A stretch of DNA of 9,436 bases from Phil1 sp964546125 (GCA_964546125.1 CAZJIS010000062.1:1-9436); one strand, 5' to 3'. Positions 1 to 7,272 are shown, numbered from the stretch's first letter. Translations and numbers: made by a program. The notes: generated by a model from the letters alone, not told the origin.

Positions 1-824
1 GCCTCAAGCAGGAGGGCATCACCTACATCGCCTGCGCGGAACTGCCGGCGGTGATTGTGAACATGATGCGTGGCGGGCCGGGCCTTGGCAACATCGCCCC
101 CTCGCAGGCCGATTATTTTCAGGCGACGCGCGGCGGCGGCAACGGCGATTACCGGACCGTGGTGCTCGCCCCCGCCACCATTCAGGAAGCCGCCGACTTC
201 ACACAGGAAGCGTTTGATATCGCCGACGCCTACCGCATCCCCGTCGTTGTCCTTGCCGACGGCATGATCGGCCAGATGATGGAAGCCATCGAGTGGCGCA
301 CGCCCGCGCCGCGCGCTTTGCCAAAAAAGGACTGGGCGACCGACGGCATGAGAGGCCGCCGCGCCCACAACATAGTTAATTCCCTGTTTATCGACGCGCG
401 GGATTGCACCGTGCAAAACCAAAAGCTCCAGGAGAAATACGACCGCATCACCGAAAACGAGATCCGTTTTGAAGAGTTCATGGCGCAGGACGCCGAGGTG
501 CTCTTCGTTGCCTACGGCACGACGGCGCGCATCGCCCGCGCGGCGGTAATTGCCCTGCGCAAGCAAAACGTGCGCGCGGGGCTGTTCCGTCCGATCACGC
601 TCTGGCCGTTCCCGGAAAAAGCGCTCTATGAGCGCGCGGCGCAAGAGTCTCTTCGCGCCGTTATCACGGTTGAAATGAGCATGGGCCAGATGATCGACGA
701 CGTGCGCATCGCCGTCAACGGCGTAAAGCCCGTGCACTTCATCGGCACGGGCGGCGGCACGATCCCCACGCCCAACGACCTCGTGATGCAAGCAATGAAA
801 GCTTTGGGGAGGGAACAAGCATGA
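1..824 (+). CDS. vorB: 2-oxoacid (2-oxoisovalerate type):ferredoxin oxidoreductase, alpha subunit; 5' partial
   Basis: Alpha subunit of a ferredoxin-dependent 2-oxoacid oxidoreductase, a cytoplasmic enzyme that converts branched 2-oxoacids plus CoA to acyl-CoA, CO2 and reduced ferredoxin. The reading frame is open from base 3, so the start lies outside. 273 residues are visible; the family usually has about 350, so roughly the first 80 are missing. The visible part begins in the pyrimidine-binding domain with the run AELPAVIVNMMRGGPGLGN, then APSQADYFQATRGGGNGDYR and the block around VVLADGMIGQMMEAIE; these are typical of the VorB branch rather than of pyruvate or 2-oxoglutarate enzymes. The C-terminal part holds VLFVAYGTTARIAR and EMSMGQMIDDVR. 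The stop overlaps the next start by 4 nt (ATGA), indicating translational coupling. Substrate preference is inferred from motif resemblance and from the aminotransferase downstream; a KorA-like role is the alternative. Confidence 0.88.
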   Translation, partial: LKQEGITYIACAELPAVIVNMMRGGPGLGNIAPSQADYFQATRGGGNGDYRTVVLAPATIQEAADFTQEAFDIADAYRIPVVVLADGMIGQMMEAIEWRTPAPRALPKKDWATDGMRGRRAHNIVNSLFIDARDCTVQNQKLQEKYDRITENEIRFEEFMAQDAEVLFVAYGTTARIARAAVIALRKQNVRAGLFRPITLWPFPEKALYERAAQESLRAVITVEMSMGQMIDDVRIAVNGVKPVHFIGTGGGTIPTPNDLVMQAMKALGREQA

Positions 825-1567
825 AAACCGTTTATCAGCGCTCCAAAGGGCTCACCGATGTGAACATGCATTACTGCCCGGGCTGCACCCACGGCGTGAT
901 CCACAAGCTCGTGGCGGAATCGCTCGCGGAGCTCGACCTCATTGACCGCGCGGTGGGCATCGCGCCCGTCGGCTGCTCGGTGTTTGCTTACAAGTATTTT
1001 GCCTGCGACATGCAGCAGGCCGCGCACGGGCGCGCGCCAGCCGTCGCGACGGGCATCAAGCGCGTGCACCCGGATCTTGCGGTGTTCACCTACCAGGGCG
1101 ACGGCGACCTTGCCGCCATCGGCACGGCAGAGATCGTGCATGCGGCCATGCGCGGCGAAAAGATCACGACCATCTTCGTCAACAACGCCATTTACGGCAT
1201 GACCGGCGGGCAGATGGCGCCCACGACCCTCGTCGGCCAAAAAGCGACGACCGCGCCCTTTGGGCGGCAGCGGGAGCATTACGGCTCCCCGATCCGCATG
1301 GCGGAGCTGCTCTCCACCATCGACGGCTGCGTATACGCCGAGCGCGTGACGGTCGTGGATGTGCCGAGCATCCTCAAAGCAAAGCGCGCGATCAAAAAGG
1401 CGTTTGAGCTTCAGTTGGCGGGCGCGGGTTTCACGTTTGTGGAAGTTCTTTCTACCTGCCCCACCAACTGGGGTATGACGCCGCTCGAGGCCACCGGATG
1501 GCTGCGTGAGAACATGGTGCCCTATTTTCCGCTGGGCGTTTACGCCGACCGCGCGGAGGTGAAGTAA
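821..1567 (+). CDS. vorA: 2-oxoacid:ferredoxin oxidoreductase, beta (TPP-binding) subunit
   Basis: Thiamine pyrophosphate-binding subunit, 248 residues, the usual size for a VOR/KOR beta subunit. Near the N terminus is the motif CPGCTHG (Cys19, Cys22, His24), the standard opening of this family. The TPP and metal site is GDGD at 93-96, followed by Asn121-Asn122 and the stretch IYGMTGGQ. The C-terminal CPTNWGMTP element (about 213-221) is also typical. The start at 821 has GGGGAGGG 7 nt upstream and overlaps the stop of the alpha gene, so alpha and beta are probably made in equal amounts. It works only in complex with the alpha and gamma subunits encoded on either side. KorB is the other name used for this family; the VOR assignment rests on the operon context. 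Confidence 0.9.
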   Translation: MKTVYQRSKGLTDVNMHYCPGCTHGVIHKLVAESLAELDLIDRAVGIAPVGCSVFAYKYFACDMQQAAHGRAPAVATGIKRVHPDLAVFTYQGDGDLAAIGTAEIVHAAMRGEKITTIFVNNAIYGMTGGQMAPTTLVGQKATTAPFGRQREHYGSPIRMAELLSTIDGCVYAERVTVVDVPSILKAKRAIKKAFELQLAGAGFTFVEVLSTCPTNWGMTPLEATGWLRENMVPYFPLGVYADRAEVK

Positions 1568-1568
1568 G

Positions 1569-2114
1569 ATGACGCATGAGATTATTATTTCCGGCTTTGG
1601 CGGACAGGGCGTGATGGCCATCGGCAAGACTTTGGCCGAAGCGGGCATGAAAGAGGGCCTCGCGGTGAGCTGGCTCCCGAGCTACGGCCCCGAAATGCGC
1701 GGCGGCACGGCCAACTGCTCGGTCGTGCTCAGCCCCGAAGAGATCATCTCCCCGATGGTGCAAAACCCCACGGAGCTGATCGCGATGAACAAGCCTTCGC
1801 TGCTCAAATTCGAGCCGCTGCTCGTGCCGGGCGGCACGCTGCTCGTCAACAGCAGCATTATCGAAATCAAAGCTTCGCGCGCGGACATTGCCGCCCACTA
1901 TGTGCCCTGCCTCGAGATCGCGCAGGAATTGGGCAACATGAAGGTGGCGAACATGGTGATGCTCGGCGCATATATCCGCGCGACGGGCTTTTTGCGGCCC
2001 GACACCATCGCCCAAATGCTTGCCCACATGTTCACCGGCCCCAAGGCGGCGCTTGTGGAGCTGAACCTCGAGGCGCTGCGAAGAGGCGGGGCCTGCATTG
2101 AAAAGGAGGCATAA
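1569..2114 (+). CDS. 2-oxoacid:ferredoxin oxidoreductase, gamma subunit
   Basis: Gamma subunit of 181 residues, the usual length for the stand-alone version. The N terminus carries GFGGQGVMAIGKTLAEAG (about residues 8-25), then SYGPEMRGGTANCSVVLS, the hallmark of the 2-oxoacid:acceptor oxidoreductase gamma domain, which takes part in CoA binding and assembly. The start follows the beta stop by 1 nt and has GGAGGTGA (1555-1562) 6 nt upstream, inside the end of the beta gene. No 4Fe-4S ferredoxin-like domain is fused here, so the delta-type subunit must be a separate gene, probably upstream of the window. Names such as korC or vorG could be applied; I leave the symbol empty because naming differs between lineages. 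Confidence 0.88.
   Translation: MTHEIIISGFGGQGVMAIGKTLAEAGMKEGLAVSWLPSYGPEMRGGTANCSVVLSPEEIISPMVQNPTELIAMNKPSLLKFEPLLVPGGTLLVNSSIIEIKASRADIAAHYVPCLEIAQELGNMKVANMVMLGAYIRATGFLRPDTIAQMLAHMFTGPKAALVELNLEALRRGGACIEKEA
2104..2109 (+). promoter_or_regulatory. Shine-Dalgarno site of the aminotransferase gene
   Basis: A perfect AGGAGG lies 7 nt before the ATG at 2117 and overlaps the last codons of the gamma subunit gene. It fixes the start of the aminotransferase and suggests strong, independent initiation within the operon. Confidence 0.8.
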
Positions 2115-2116
2115 TC

Positions 2117-3193
2117 ATGGCAATCGATATTCCGATTATCAGAACCGAATCCCCGAAGCCCAAGTGCGCGGATGCGCGCACGCTCGGCTTTGGCACGATA
2201 TTCACCGACCACATGTTCGTCGCCCGCCACGATGGGAAGCGCGGCTGGCATGACGCGCGCATCGTGCCCTACGGCCCGCTCGCGATCGACCCGGCCTCGC
2301 CCGTGCTGCACTACGCAACCGAAGTTTTCGAGGGCCTCAAGGCTTACCGCTATGCAAATGGCGAAGTGGGCCTGTTCCGCCCCGAGGAAAACGCCGCGCG
2401 CATGAACCGCAGCGCCCGGCGCATGTGCCTGCCCGAGATCGACGAGGAGCTGCAGCTCGCGGCGCTTGAAACGCTCGTCGACCTCGAGCGCGATTGGGTG
2501 CCCGACGCGCCTGACACCGCCCTCTATCTGCGCCCCACGATGATCGGCGACGGCTGCCGCCTCGGCGTGCACGCCGCGCAGGAGCACATCTATTTCATCA
2601 TCTGCTCCCCCTCGGGCTCGTTCTACGCCAATGGCATCAAGCCCGTGCGCATTTATATTGAAGACGCCTTCGTGCGCACCGTGCGCGGCGGCACCGGCAA
2701 CGCGAAAACCGGCGGCAACTACGCTGCAAGCCTGCTTGCCGCGGTCCGCGCCAACGAAAAGGGCTTCGATCAGGTGCTCTGGCTCGACGGGCGCGAGAAC
2801 CGCTATGTCGAAGAGGTCGGCGCGATGAACACGATGTTCGTCATCGACGGCACGCTCGTCACGCCCGCGCTCAGCGGCAGCATCCTCGAGGGCATCACAC
2901 GCAAGAGCGTGCTCGAGCTTGCGCAAGACTTCGGCCTCAAAACCGAGGAACGCGCGCTGCCCGTTGACGAACTCTTCGAAGCCCACCGCGCGGGCCTTCT
3001 TAGCGAAGCCTTCGGCGTAGGCACGGCGGCGGTCATCTCCCCCATCGGCGAACTCGCCTACAAGGGCGAGAGCATTCATCTTGGCGCCGAGATCGGCCCC
3101 GTTGCAAAGCGTTTTTACGACACGCTCACCGGCATCCAAACCGGCCGCCTGCCCGATACGCGCGGCTGGACGCGCGTGGTGGCGCGCAGGTAA
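2117..3193 (+). CDS. ilvE: Branched-chain amino acid aminotransferase
   Basis: PLP-dependent class IV (fold type IV) aminotransferase, 358 residues, matching the longer BCAT type (about 350-365) found in many Firmicutes and in eukaryotes rather than the 309-residue E. coli type. It exchanges amino groups between valine, leucine or isoleucine and 2-oxoglutarate. Visible signatures are LHYATEVFEGLKAYR near residue 72, RGGTGNAKTGGNYAASLL with the PLP-binding lysine at 197, VLWLDGRENRYVEEVGAMN, and SGSILEGITRKS in the C-terminal half. No signal peptide, so cytoplasmic. It begins 2 nt after the gamma subunit stop, so it is the last gene of the oxoacid oxidoreductase operon. The context implies that it supplies or consumes the branched 2-oxoacids handled by that complex. 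The family call is firm; the direction of flux is inferred. Confidence 0.95.
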   Translation: MAIDIPIIRTESPKPKCADARTLGFGTIFTDHMFVARHDGKRGWHDARIVPYGPLAIDPASPVLHYATEVFEGLKAYRYANGEVGLFRPEENAARMNRSARRMCLPEIDEELQLAALETLVDLERDWVPDAPDTALYLRPTMIGDGCRLGVHAAQEHIYFIICSPSGSFYANGIKPVRIYIEDAFVRTVRGGTGNAKTGGNYAASLLAAVRANEKGFDQVLWLDGRENRYVEEVGAMNTMFVIDGTLVTPALSGSILEGITRKSVLELAQDFGLKTEERALPVDELFEAHRAGLLSEAFGVGTAAVISPIGELAYKGESIHLGAEIGPVAKRFYDTLTGIQTGRLPDTRGWTRVVARR

Positions 3194-3315
3194 TGGGCGG
3201 GACGCCCCTAACACCCGCTTAGGGCCGCAGGCCAAAAAACCATTTGAGGGAACGAATTCAAGGGGCCGATATTGAATCGGCCCCTTGAACGACGTCGGTC
3301 GGTTTTAGCCCGTTT
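3194..3315. other. Convergent intergenic region between ilvE and the GH3 gene
   Basis: 122 bp separating two convergent genes. Besides the 14-bp inverted repeat described separately, it holds a smaller hairpin, CCCTAA (3206-3211) with TTAGGG (3219-3224) and a 7-nt loop, and GGCC-GCA-GGCC at 3223-3233 followed on the + strand by AAAAAA. Neither small hairpin has a T-tract on its 3' side. I see no coding signal or RNA gene here. Confidence 0.6.
3257..3289. terminator. Perfect 14-bp inverted repeat, probable bidirectional terminator
   Basis: TTCAAGGGGCCGAT (3257-3270) is matched exactly by ATCGGCCCCTTGAA (3276-3289), with a 5-nt loop. It lies between two convergent genes, where a shared terminator is expected. 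On the + strand the nearest T-runs are offset (3304-3307 and 3313-3317), and on the - strand the stem is followed only by TTCGTT, so it is not a textbook intrinsic terminator. A role in stabilising mRNA 3' ends is also possible. Confidence 0.6.
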
Positions 3316-5748
3316 TTATCCGCCGTTATTCTTCTTCAAGCCGGCAAAAAGCTTTTTAAGGCCCCCGCGCTTGCCGTTGCACAGATCCGAAAGGCCCTCG
3401 ACGGCCAGCTCGGAAACAAGACCCCCGGTGTGCCCCGCAAGCGCGCGCAGCGGCAGGTCGCGCACGGCGCGCGCAATCATCGCCGGGTTCTCCGTGCCGA
3501 TGGCCATGAAGCCCGCGGCGATCAAAATCAGCCGGCGCGCAACGCGGCCCGCGCCCGTGCAGGCGATCTGGTCGACGGTGGCGTTCGGGCCGATCTCGCC
3601 CTTTATGATCGGCGTGTTTTCGGGGAGTTCCGCGCCGTAGAGCGCGGCGAACTGCGCCCGGGGGATTTCCTCCCCCATGGCGGGGTCGTAATACCATGGC
3701 GAAACTTCGCGAAAATCCGGCAAGGGCGCATCCGGTGCGGCGCTCAGGACGCGTACCGTGCCCGAAAGAACAATGTCGCACGAGGATGCGCCCACAAGAA
3801 TGCGGTACGCGCCGCTTTCAACATGCCAACCGGAGATTCGGGTGTTGTAATAGGCGAACGCGCGCGCGTCGAGCGCGCATTCGACGCGCCGTTCTTCGCC
3901 GGGCTGCAAAAAGACCTTTTGAAAGGCGCGAAGCTCCTTTTCGGGGCGAAACACCGCGCAAGCGGGCGGCGCGACATAAACTTGAACGACCTGCGCGCCC
4001 GCGCGCTCCCCCGCGTTCCTCACGGTGAACGAGAGGCGGAGCTCTTGCCCTTCGGAAATTTCCTGCGCGCTGAGGGAAAGCTCCGCATACTCAAACTGCG
4101 TGTAGGAAAGGCCGTGGCCGAATGGGTACCGCACGGGCTTTTTCGCCGCATCAAAATAGCGGTAGCCGACGAAGATGCTCTCCCGGTATTCAACCGTGCG
4201 CGGCCCCATGGGGAAATAGCGCGAAACGACGTTGTCCGCCTCGCGCACCGGCCAGGTTTCCGCGAGCTTGCCCGAAGGGTTCACCGCGCCAAAGAGCACA
4301 TCCATCGCCGCCTCGCCCCCCGCCTGCCCGCCAAGGTACAGGTTGAGGATGGCGCGCGCGTCCTTTTCCCATGCACCGAGCACGACCGGCGCGCCGCCCG
4401 CGAGCACGACGATGACATTGGGGTTCGCCTTGCAAAGCGCCTGTACGAGCGCGTCGTGCGCGCGCGGCAGCCGCATGTGCGCGCGGTCGAACCCCTCGCT
4501 CTCATAATCATCCGTAAGCCCGATAAAGGCGAGCACCGCATCCTTACCCTGCGCGGCGCGAACGGCTTCTTCGATGAGCCTTTTGCTGTAACCGTCGCCT
4601 TCAAGGCGGTAGCCGGGCGCATAGGCAAAGGGTTTACCGGCGGCCTCCATAGCTTGGGCGAACGACACGGTGCGCGTCGGGTTGATGTGGCTCGAGCCGG
4701 AGCCCTGATATCGAAGCTTCCTGGCGAGCGCGCCGACGACGGCGATGTTCTGCGTGCCCCGGAGTGGGAGCGCGCCGTTCTCATTTTTCAAAAGGACGGC
4801 CGATTGTGCGGCCGCGCGCCTTGCAAGCGCATGGTGCGCCTCAAAATCGACTGGGTCGCCCGCCCCTTCCCGCTCTTTGCACGCGAAGGCAAAGGCGATG
4901 AGGCGCAGCGCCGCGCGATCGAGCTGCTCCATTGAGAGCGCGCCGCTTTGGACGGCGGCGACGATCTTGCGGTCGTTCACGCCGAAGCTTGCCGGCATCT
5001 CGAGGTCCATGCCCGCGCGAATGCCGGCGACACGGTCGTTCACGCCGCCCCAATCGCTCATAACAAGCCCGTCAAAGCCCCATTCGCCGCGCAAAACCTC
5101 CTCGATCATGCGCGCGTGCTCGGAAAGATACGTGCCGTTGAGGCGGTTGTAGCTCGTCATAACCGTGCGCGGGCGCGCGGTTTTGACGATATGCTCGAAT
5201 GGCGCGAGGTAGATTTCACGCAGAGCGCGCTCGTCCACGCGCGCGTCGACGCTCATGCGCAGGCTTTCCTGATTGTTGGCGCAGTAATGCTTGAGGCTCG
5301 TGAAAACCCCGCCTTCCTCCACGCCGCGCACATAGGCGGCGCCCAGGCGGCCCGCGAGGTGCGGATCTTCGGAAAAATACTCGAAGTTCCTGCCGCAAAG
5401 CGGGCTTCGCTTGATGTTCACCCCCGGGCCGAGCAGCGTTGTGACATTGAGCGCGCGGGCCTCCGCGGCGAGCGCGCCGCCGACTTCTTGGATCAACTCC
5501 TCATCCCAACTGCACGCGGTGGTGGCGGCGGGCGGGAAGCAGGTCGCCGGCTCCGAAGGGCGCATGATGTTCGTGCCGCCCTGCTCGCGTTCGCGGCGCA
5601 GGCCGTGCGGGCCGTCGCTCATCCATACGGCGGGGATACCAAGGCGCGCCACAGGCTGCGTGAGCCACGCGGTCGAGCCCGAACAGAGGGATGCTTTTTC
5701 CTCAAGCGTCATGCGGCCGAGAATTTCCCTGCATTGCGTCAATGTCAT
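3316..5748 (-). CDS. Glycoside hydrolase family 3 beta-glycosidase (beta-glucosidase-like), intracellular
   Basis: Retaining exo-acting glycosidase, 810 residues, that would release sugars such as glucose from the non-reducing end of oligosaccharides or glycosides. The N-terminal GH3 barrel shows SDGPHGLR (Asp45), NFEYFSEDP at 121-129, Lys153-His154 in KHYCANNQE, and the nucleophile Asp232 in VMSDWGG. The second domain has GSGSSHINP and YESEGFDR, where Glu416 or Glu418 is the likely acid/base. A fibronectin III-like domain spans about 555-665, followed by a C-terminal tail of about 145 residues. There is no signal peptide, so it probably acts on imported or phosphorylase-processed sugars inside the cell. 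The frame is open 58 codons further upstream, but those codons lie over the NTPase gene; ATG at 5748 has GGGAGG (5757-5762) 8 nt upstream. It lies 22 nt behind the THEP1-like gene. Exact substrate cannot be told. Confidence 0.92.
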   Translation of the reverse strand: MTLTQCREILGRMTLEEKASLCSGSTAWLTQPVARLGIPAVWMSDGPHGLRREREQGGTNIMRPSEPATCFPPAATTACSWDEELIQEVGGALAAEARALNVTTLLGPGVNIKRSPLCGRNFEYFSEDPHLAGRLGAAYVRGVEEGGVFTSLKHYCANNQESLRMSVDARVDERALREIYLAPFEHIVKTARPRTVMTSYNRLNGTYLSEHARMIEEVLRGEWGFDGLVMSDWGGVNDRVAGIRAGMDLEMPASFGVNDRKIVAAVQSGALSMEQLDRAALRLIAFAFACKEREGAGDPVDFEAHHALARRAAAQSAVLLKNENGALPLRGTQNIAVVGALARKLRYQGSGSSHINPTRTVSFAQAMEAAGKPFAYAPGYRLEGDGYSKRLIEEAVRAAQGKDAVLAFIGLTDDYESEGFDRAHMRLPRAHDALVQALCKANPNVIVVLAGGAPVVLGAWEKDARAILNLYLGGQAGGEAAMDVLFGAVNPSGKLAETWPVREADNVVSRYFPMGPRTVEYRESIFVGYRYFDAAKKPVRYPFGHGLSYTQFEYAELSLSAQEISEGQELRLSFTVRNAGERAGAQVVQVYVAPPACAVFRPEKELRAFQKVFLQPGEERRVECALDARAFAYYNTRISGWHVESGAYRILVGASSCDIVLSGTVRVLSAAPDAPLPDFREVSPWYYDPAMGEEIPRAQFAALYGAELPENTPIIKGEIGPNATVDQIACTGAGRVARRLILIAAGFMAIGTENPAMIARAVRDLPLRALAGHTGGLVSELAVEGLSDLCNGKRGGLKKLFAGLKKNNGG

Positions 5749-5756
5749 TTTGCTTT

Positions 5757-5762
5757 CCTCCC
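5757..5762 (-). promoter_or_regulatory. Shine-Dalgarno site deciding the GH3 start
   Basis: On the - strand GGGAGG lies 8 nt before the ATG at 5748, in the gap after the NTPase stop. It selects this start over the longer open frame reaching back to 5922. Confidence 0.75.
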
Positions 5763-5770
5763 GCGCAGTT

Positions 5771-6283
5771 TCATTGCACTTTCCGGCCTTCGAGCAAACC
5801 GCAAAGTTCGTTGAAGAGTTCTTCCCGGTTTTCCGGGGTGATCGTGAAGCATAAGGCCTTCGAGTGTCCGCGCACGGCGCGCAAAAAGGGCGTATCGCGG
5901 GTTTTGACGGCGCAGAGGGCAAAATTGTCCCCGTCGAGCACGGCGAGCACCGCGCGGCAAAAGACGAAAGCTTCGTTTTCCATCACGCCGAGCTCATCCA
6001 TCACGACGATGCTGCCCTTTGGCGGGTTTTCGAGGAGGTAGGCGTGCCGGTCGAACGCCGCCGGGTCCCCCACGCCGCCGGCGGGGCCGCACACGCCCAC
6101 GCGGTTTTCTTCTGCGCGGCGATAAGGCCCCGCGGCCGGGTAAAGATACACGGCCTCGCCCGCGCCATCCGCGGGTTCTTTTTTTGTGATGAAGCCGCAA
6201 ACGGGCTTTTGCTGCGTTTCAACCAGGCGGCGGATGAGCGTCGATTTGCCCGCGCCCGGCTCGCCGGCGATGAGGATGTGCAT
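5771..6283 (-). CDS. THEP1-like nucleoside triphosphatase (P-loop NTPase)
   Basis: Small cytoplasmic P-loop protein of 170 residues, close to the usual 170-180 of the THEP1 family (named from the Aquifex and human cancer-related NTPases). The Walker A motif GEPGAGKST is at 7-15 (Lys13). GFITKKE at 30-36 matches the typical family element after the P-loop helix, and the Walker B region is IVVMDELGVME with Asp96-Glu97. The family hydrolyses nucleoside triphosphates in vitro; its role in the cell is not settled. Start at 6283: Walker A falls right at the N terminus as expected, and AAGGGAG (6289-6295) sits 5 nt upstream. It is the first gene of a unit with a candidate promoter and is followed 22 nt later by the GH3 gene. 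A link between the two is not obvious from known biochemistry. Confidence 0.87.
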   Translation of the reverse strand: MHILIAGEPGAGKSTLIRRLVETQQKPVCGFITKKEPADGAGEAVYLYPAAGPYRRAEENRVGVCGPAGGVGDPAAFDRHAYLLENPPKGSIVVMDELGVMENEAFVFCRAVLAVLDGDNFALCAVKTRDTPFLRAVRGHSKALCFTITPENREELFNELCGLLEGRKVQ

Positions 6284-6307
6284 AGGCGCTCCCTTGGACT
6301 TTTTACC

Positions 6308-6336
6308 ATCTTATCACAGCGGCTTGCGCCGCGCAA
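6308..6336 (-). promoter_or_regulatory. Candidate sigma-70 type promoter of the NTPase-GH3 unit
   Basis: On the - strand TTGCGC (6331-6336) and TAAGAT (6308-6313) are separated by exactly 17 nt, with the -10 box 24 nt upstream of the NTPase ATG. Both boxes are imperfect (3/6 and 4/6), but the position, just after the preceding terminator and just before the gene, is what a promoter should have. Confidence 0.4.
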
Positions 6337-6351
6337 TCGCGGGCGGCATGC

Positions 6352-6387
6352 AAAAACCGCGCCCCTCCCCAAAGGGGAAGAGCGCGG
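6352..6387 (-). terminator. Rho-independent terminator after the isomerase-like gene
   Basis: On the - strand the arms CCGCGC...CCCC and GGGG...GCGCGG pair around a TTT loop, with a small internal mismatch, and are followed directly by TTTTT. In + coordinates the outer arms are 6357-6362 and 6382-6387, the inner arms 6367-6370 and 6374-6377, and the tract is 6352-6356. It begins 30 nt after the stop of the isomerase-like gene, closing the lyase-TPP enzyme-isomerase operon. Confidence 0.82.
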
Positions 6388-6417
6388 CGAAAGCATGTTT
6401 GTTGCGATGGCTTCCGC

Positions 6418-7236
6418 TTACAGCGCGCCGTTGTGCGCAAGGTAGGCTTTGGCGGTTTCAAGGCAGAGCTTCGCGTGGCCCTTCGCGCCGTAAGCCGCCA
6501 TGCTGTTGAGGTTTGGAAGCTCAATCGAGATCGGAATATCCGGCAGCGCGCGCACATAACCCGCAAGATCGATCGCGCCCATGCCGGCATACTCGCGCGC
6601 CTCGCGCGCCACGCGCAGCATTTCAGGGTCGTCGATCGCGGGGATGGGCGCGGGCCCGTCGCACAGGTGCATCATGCTAAAATACCCCTTCGGGCAGGCG
6701 GCAACCTCCCCGGGCGCGACGAGCGAGCGGTAGGCATGCAGCGTATCGACCATGCAATAAAGGTTGGGCCGCGCAAGGTTATCCACAAGCGCCGTGCATT
6801 CGCGCAAGGTCCTAACGCCCGCCCACGTCAAAAACTCCACGTTATAGCTGAGGTTATAGCGCGCGGCAAGGTCCGCGACGCGCGCCACGCCCTTTAAACA
6901 AAACGCCTCATCGCGGCTCCAAACGCTGCCGAGCACCGCGCGCGCGCCAAGCTCGGCGGCTTTCTCAAACGCCGGCTCGTATTCCTCCGCATCGAGGTCC
7001 TCGCGAACGCGCGCAAGCTCAATGTCAAGAAGCGGCATTTGATATTCCGCAAGCGCCTGCCGCACGGCGCGAAAGAGCGCTTCGTCTTTATGCAGCAAGA
7101 ATTCCGGCTCGTTTGGCAAATGCATGGGGATCGTGCGCAGGCTTACAAAATCATAGCCGCACTCCGCCGCGATGCGAATCTGGCTCACGGGGTCCGTGCC
7201 GGGTATGGTCAAATAGGCAAGCGAAAATTCTCTCAT
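6418..7236 (-). CDS. Sugar phosphate isomerase/epimerase-like TIM-barrel protein (xylose isomerase-like family)
   Basis: 272-residue protein of the xylose isomerase-like / AP endonuclease 2 TIM-barrel superfamily, which includes hydroxypyruvate isomerase, tagatose and psicose epimerases and inosose dehydratase. The metal-site pattern is complete: Glu134 in YNVEF, Asp164 and His167 in VDTLH, His190 in MMHLCD, and Glu239 in SIEL. The length suits a single-domain isomerase, epimerase or dehydratase. No signal peptide. The frame is open 9 codons further to a Met at 7263, but the ATG at 7236 has AAAGGAG (7242-7248) 5 nt upstream and gives the expected N terminus with the first barrel strand (FSLAYLTIPG), so I prefer it. 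It lies 36 nt downstream of the TPP enzyme and is followed by a terminator, so it closes that operon. The substrate is unknown; a hydroxypyruvate isomerase-like role is one option given the TPP neighbour. Confidence 0.85.
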   Translation of the reverse strand: MREFSLAYLTIPGTDPVSQIRIAAECGYDFVSLRTIPMHLPNEPEFLLHKDEALFRAVRQALAEYQMPLLDIELARVREDLDAEEYEPAFEKAAELGARAVLGSVWSRDEAFCLKGVARVADLAARYNLSYNVEFLTWAGVRTLRECTALVDNLARPNLYCMVDTLHAYRSLVAPGEVAACPKGYFSMMHLCDGPAPIPAIDDPEMLRVAREAREYAGMGAIDLAGYVRALPDIPISIELPNLNSMAAYGAKGHAKLCLETAKAYLAHNGAL

Positions 7237-7272
7237 GTGCGCTCCTTTCAAGCTCTCTTGCAACGCTCTTGG

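Noticed and set aside
626..1648. 340-codon open frame on the - strand opposite the alpha and beta subunit genes
   Set aside because: Antisense shadow of genes with intact TPP and RGGPG motifs; no plausible ribosome site or domain.
1898..3235. 445-codon open frame on the - strand opposite the gamma subunit and ilvE genes
   Set aside because: The + strand carries well-conserved protein families here; the antisense product has low-complexity Ala/Arg/His composition and no family features.
3272..3640. Possible small + strand gene in the convergent gap
   Set aside because: It starts inside the inverted repeat, runs almost entirely antisense to the GH3 3' end, and is Arg/Ser/Pro-rich without a motif.
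3430..4935. 501-codon open frame on the + strand opposite the GH3 gene
   Set aside because: Lies fully antisense to a gene with clear GH3 motifs. Its product is Arg- and Ala-rich with no recognisable motif, as expected of a shadow frame in GC-rich DNA.
4948..5814. 288-codon + strand frame opposite the GH3 N-terminal half
   Set aside because: Shadow of the KHYCANN and SDWGG coding region on the other strand; no recognisable domain.
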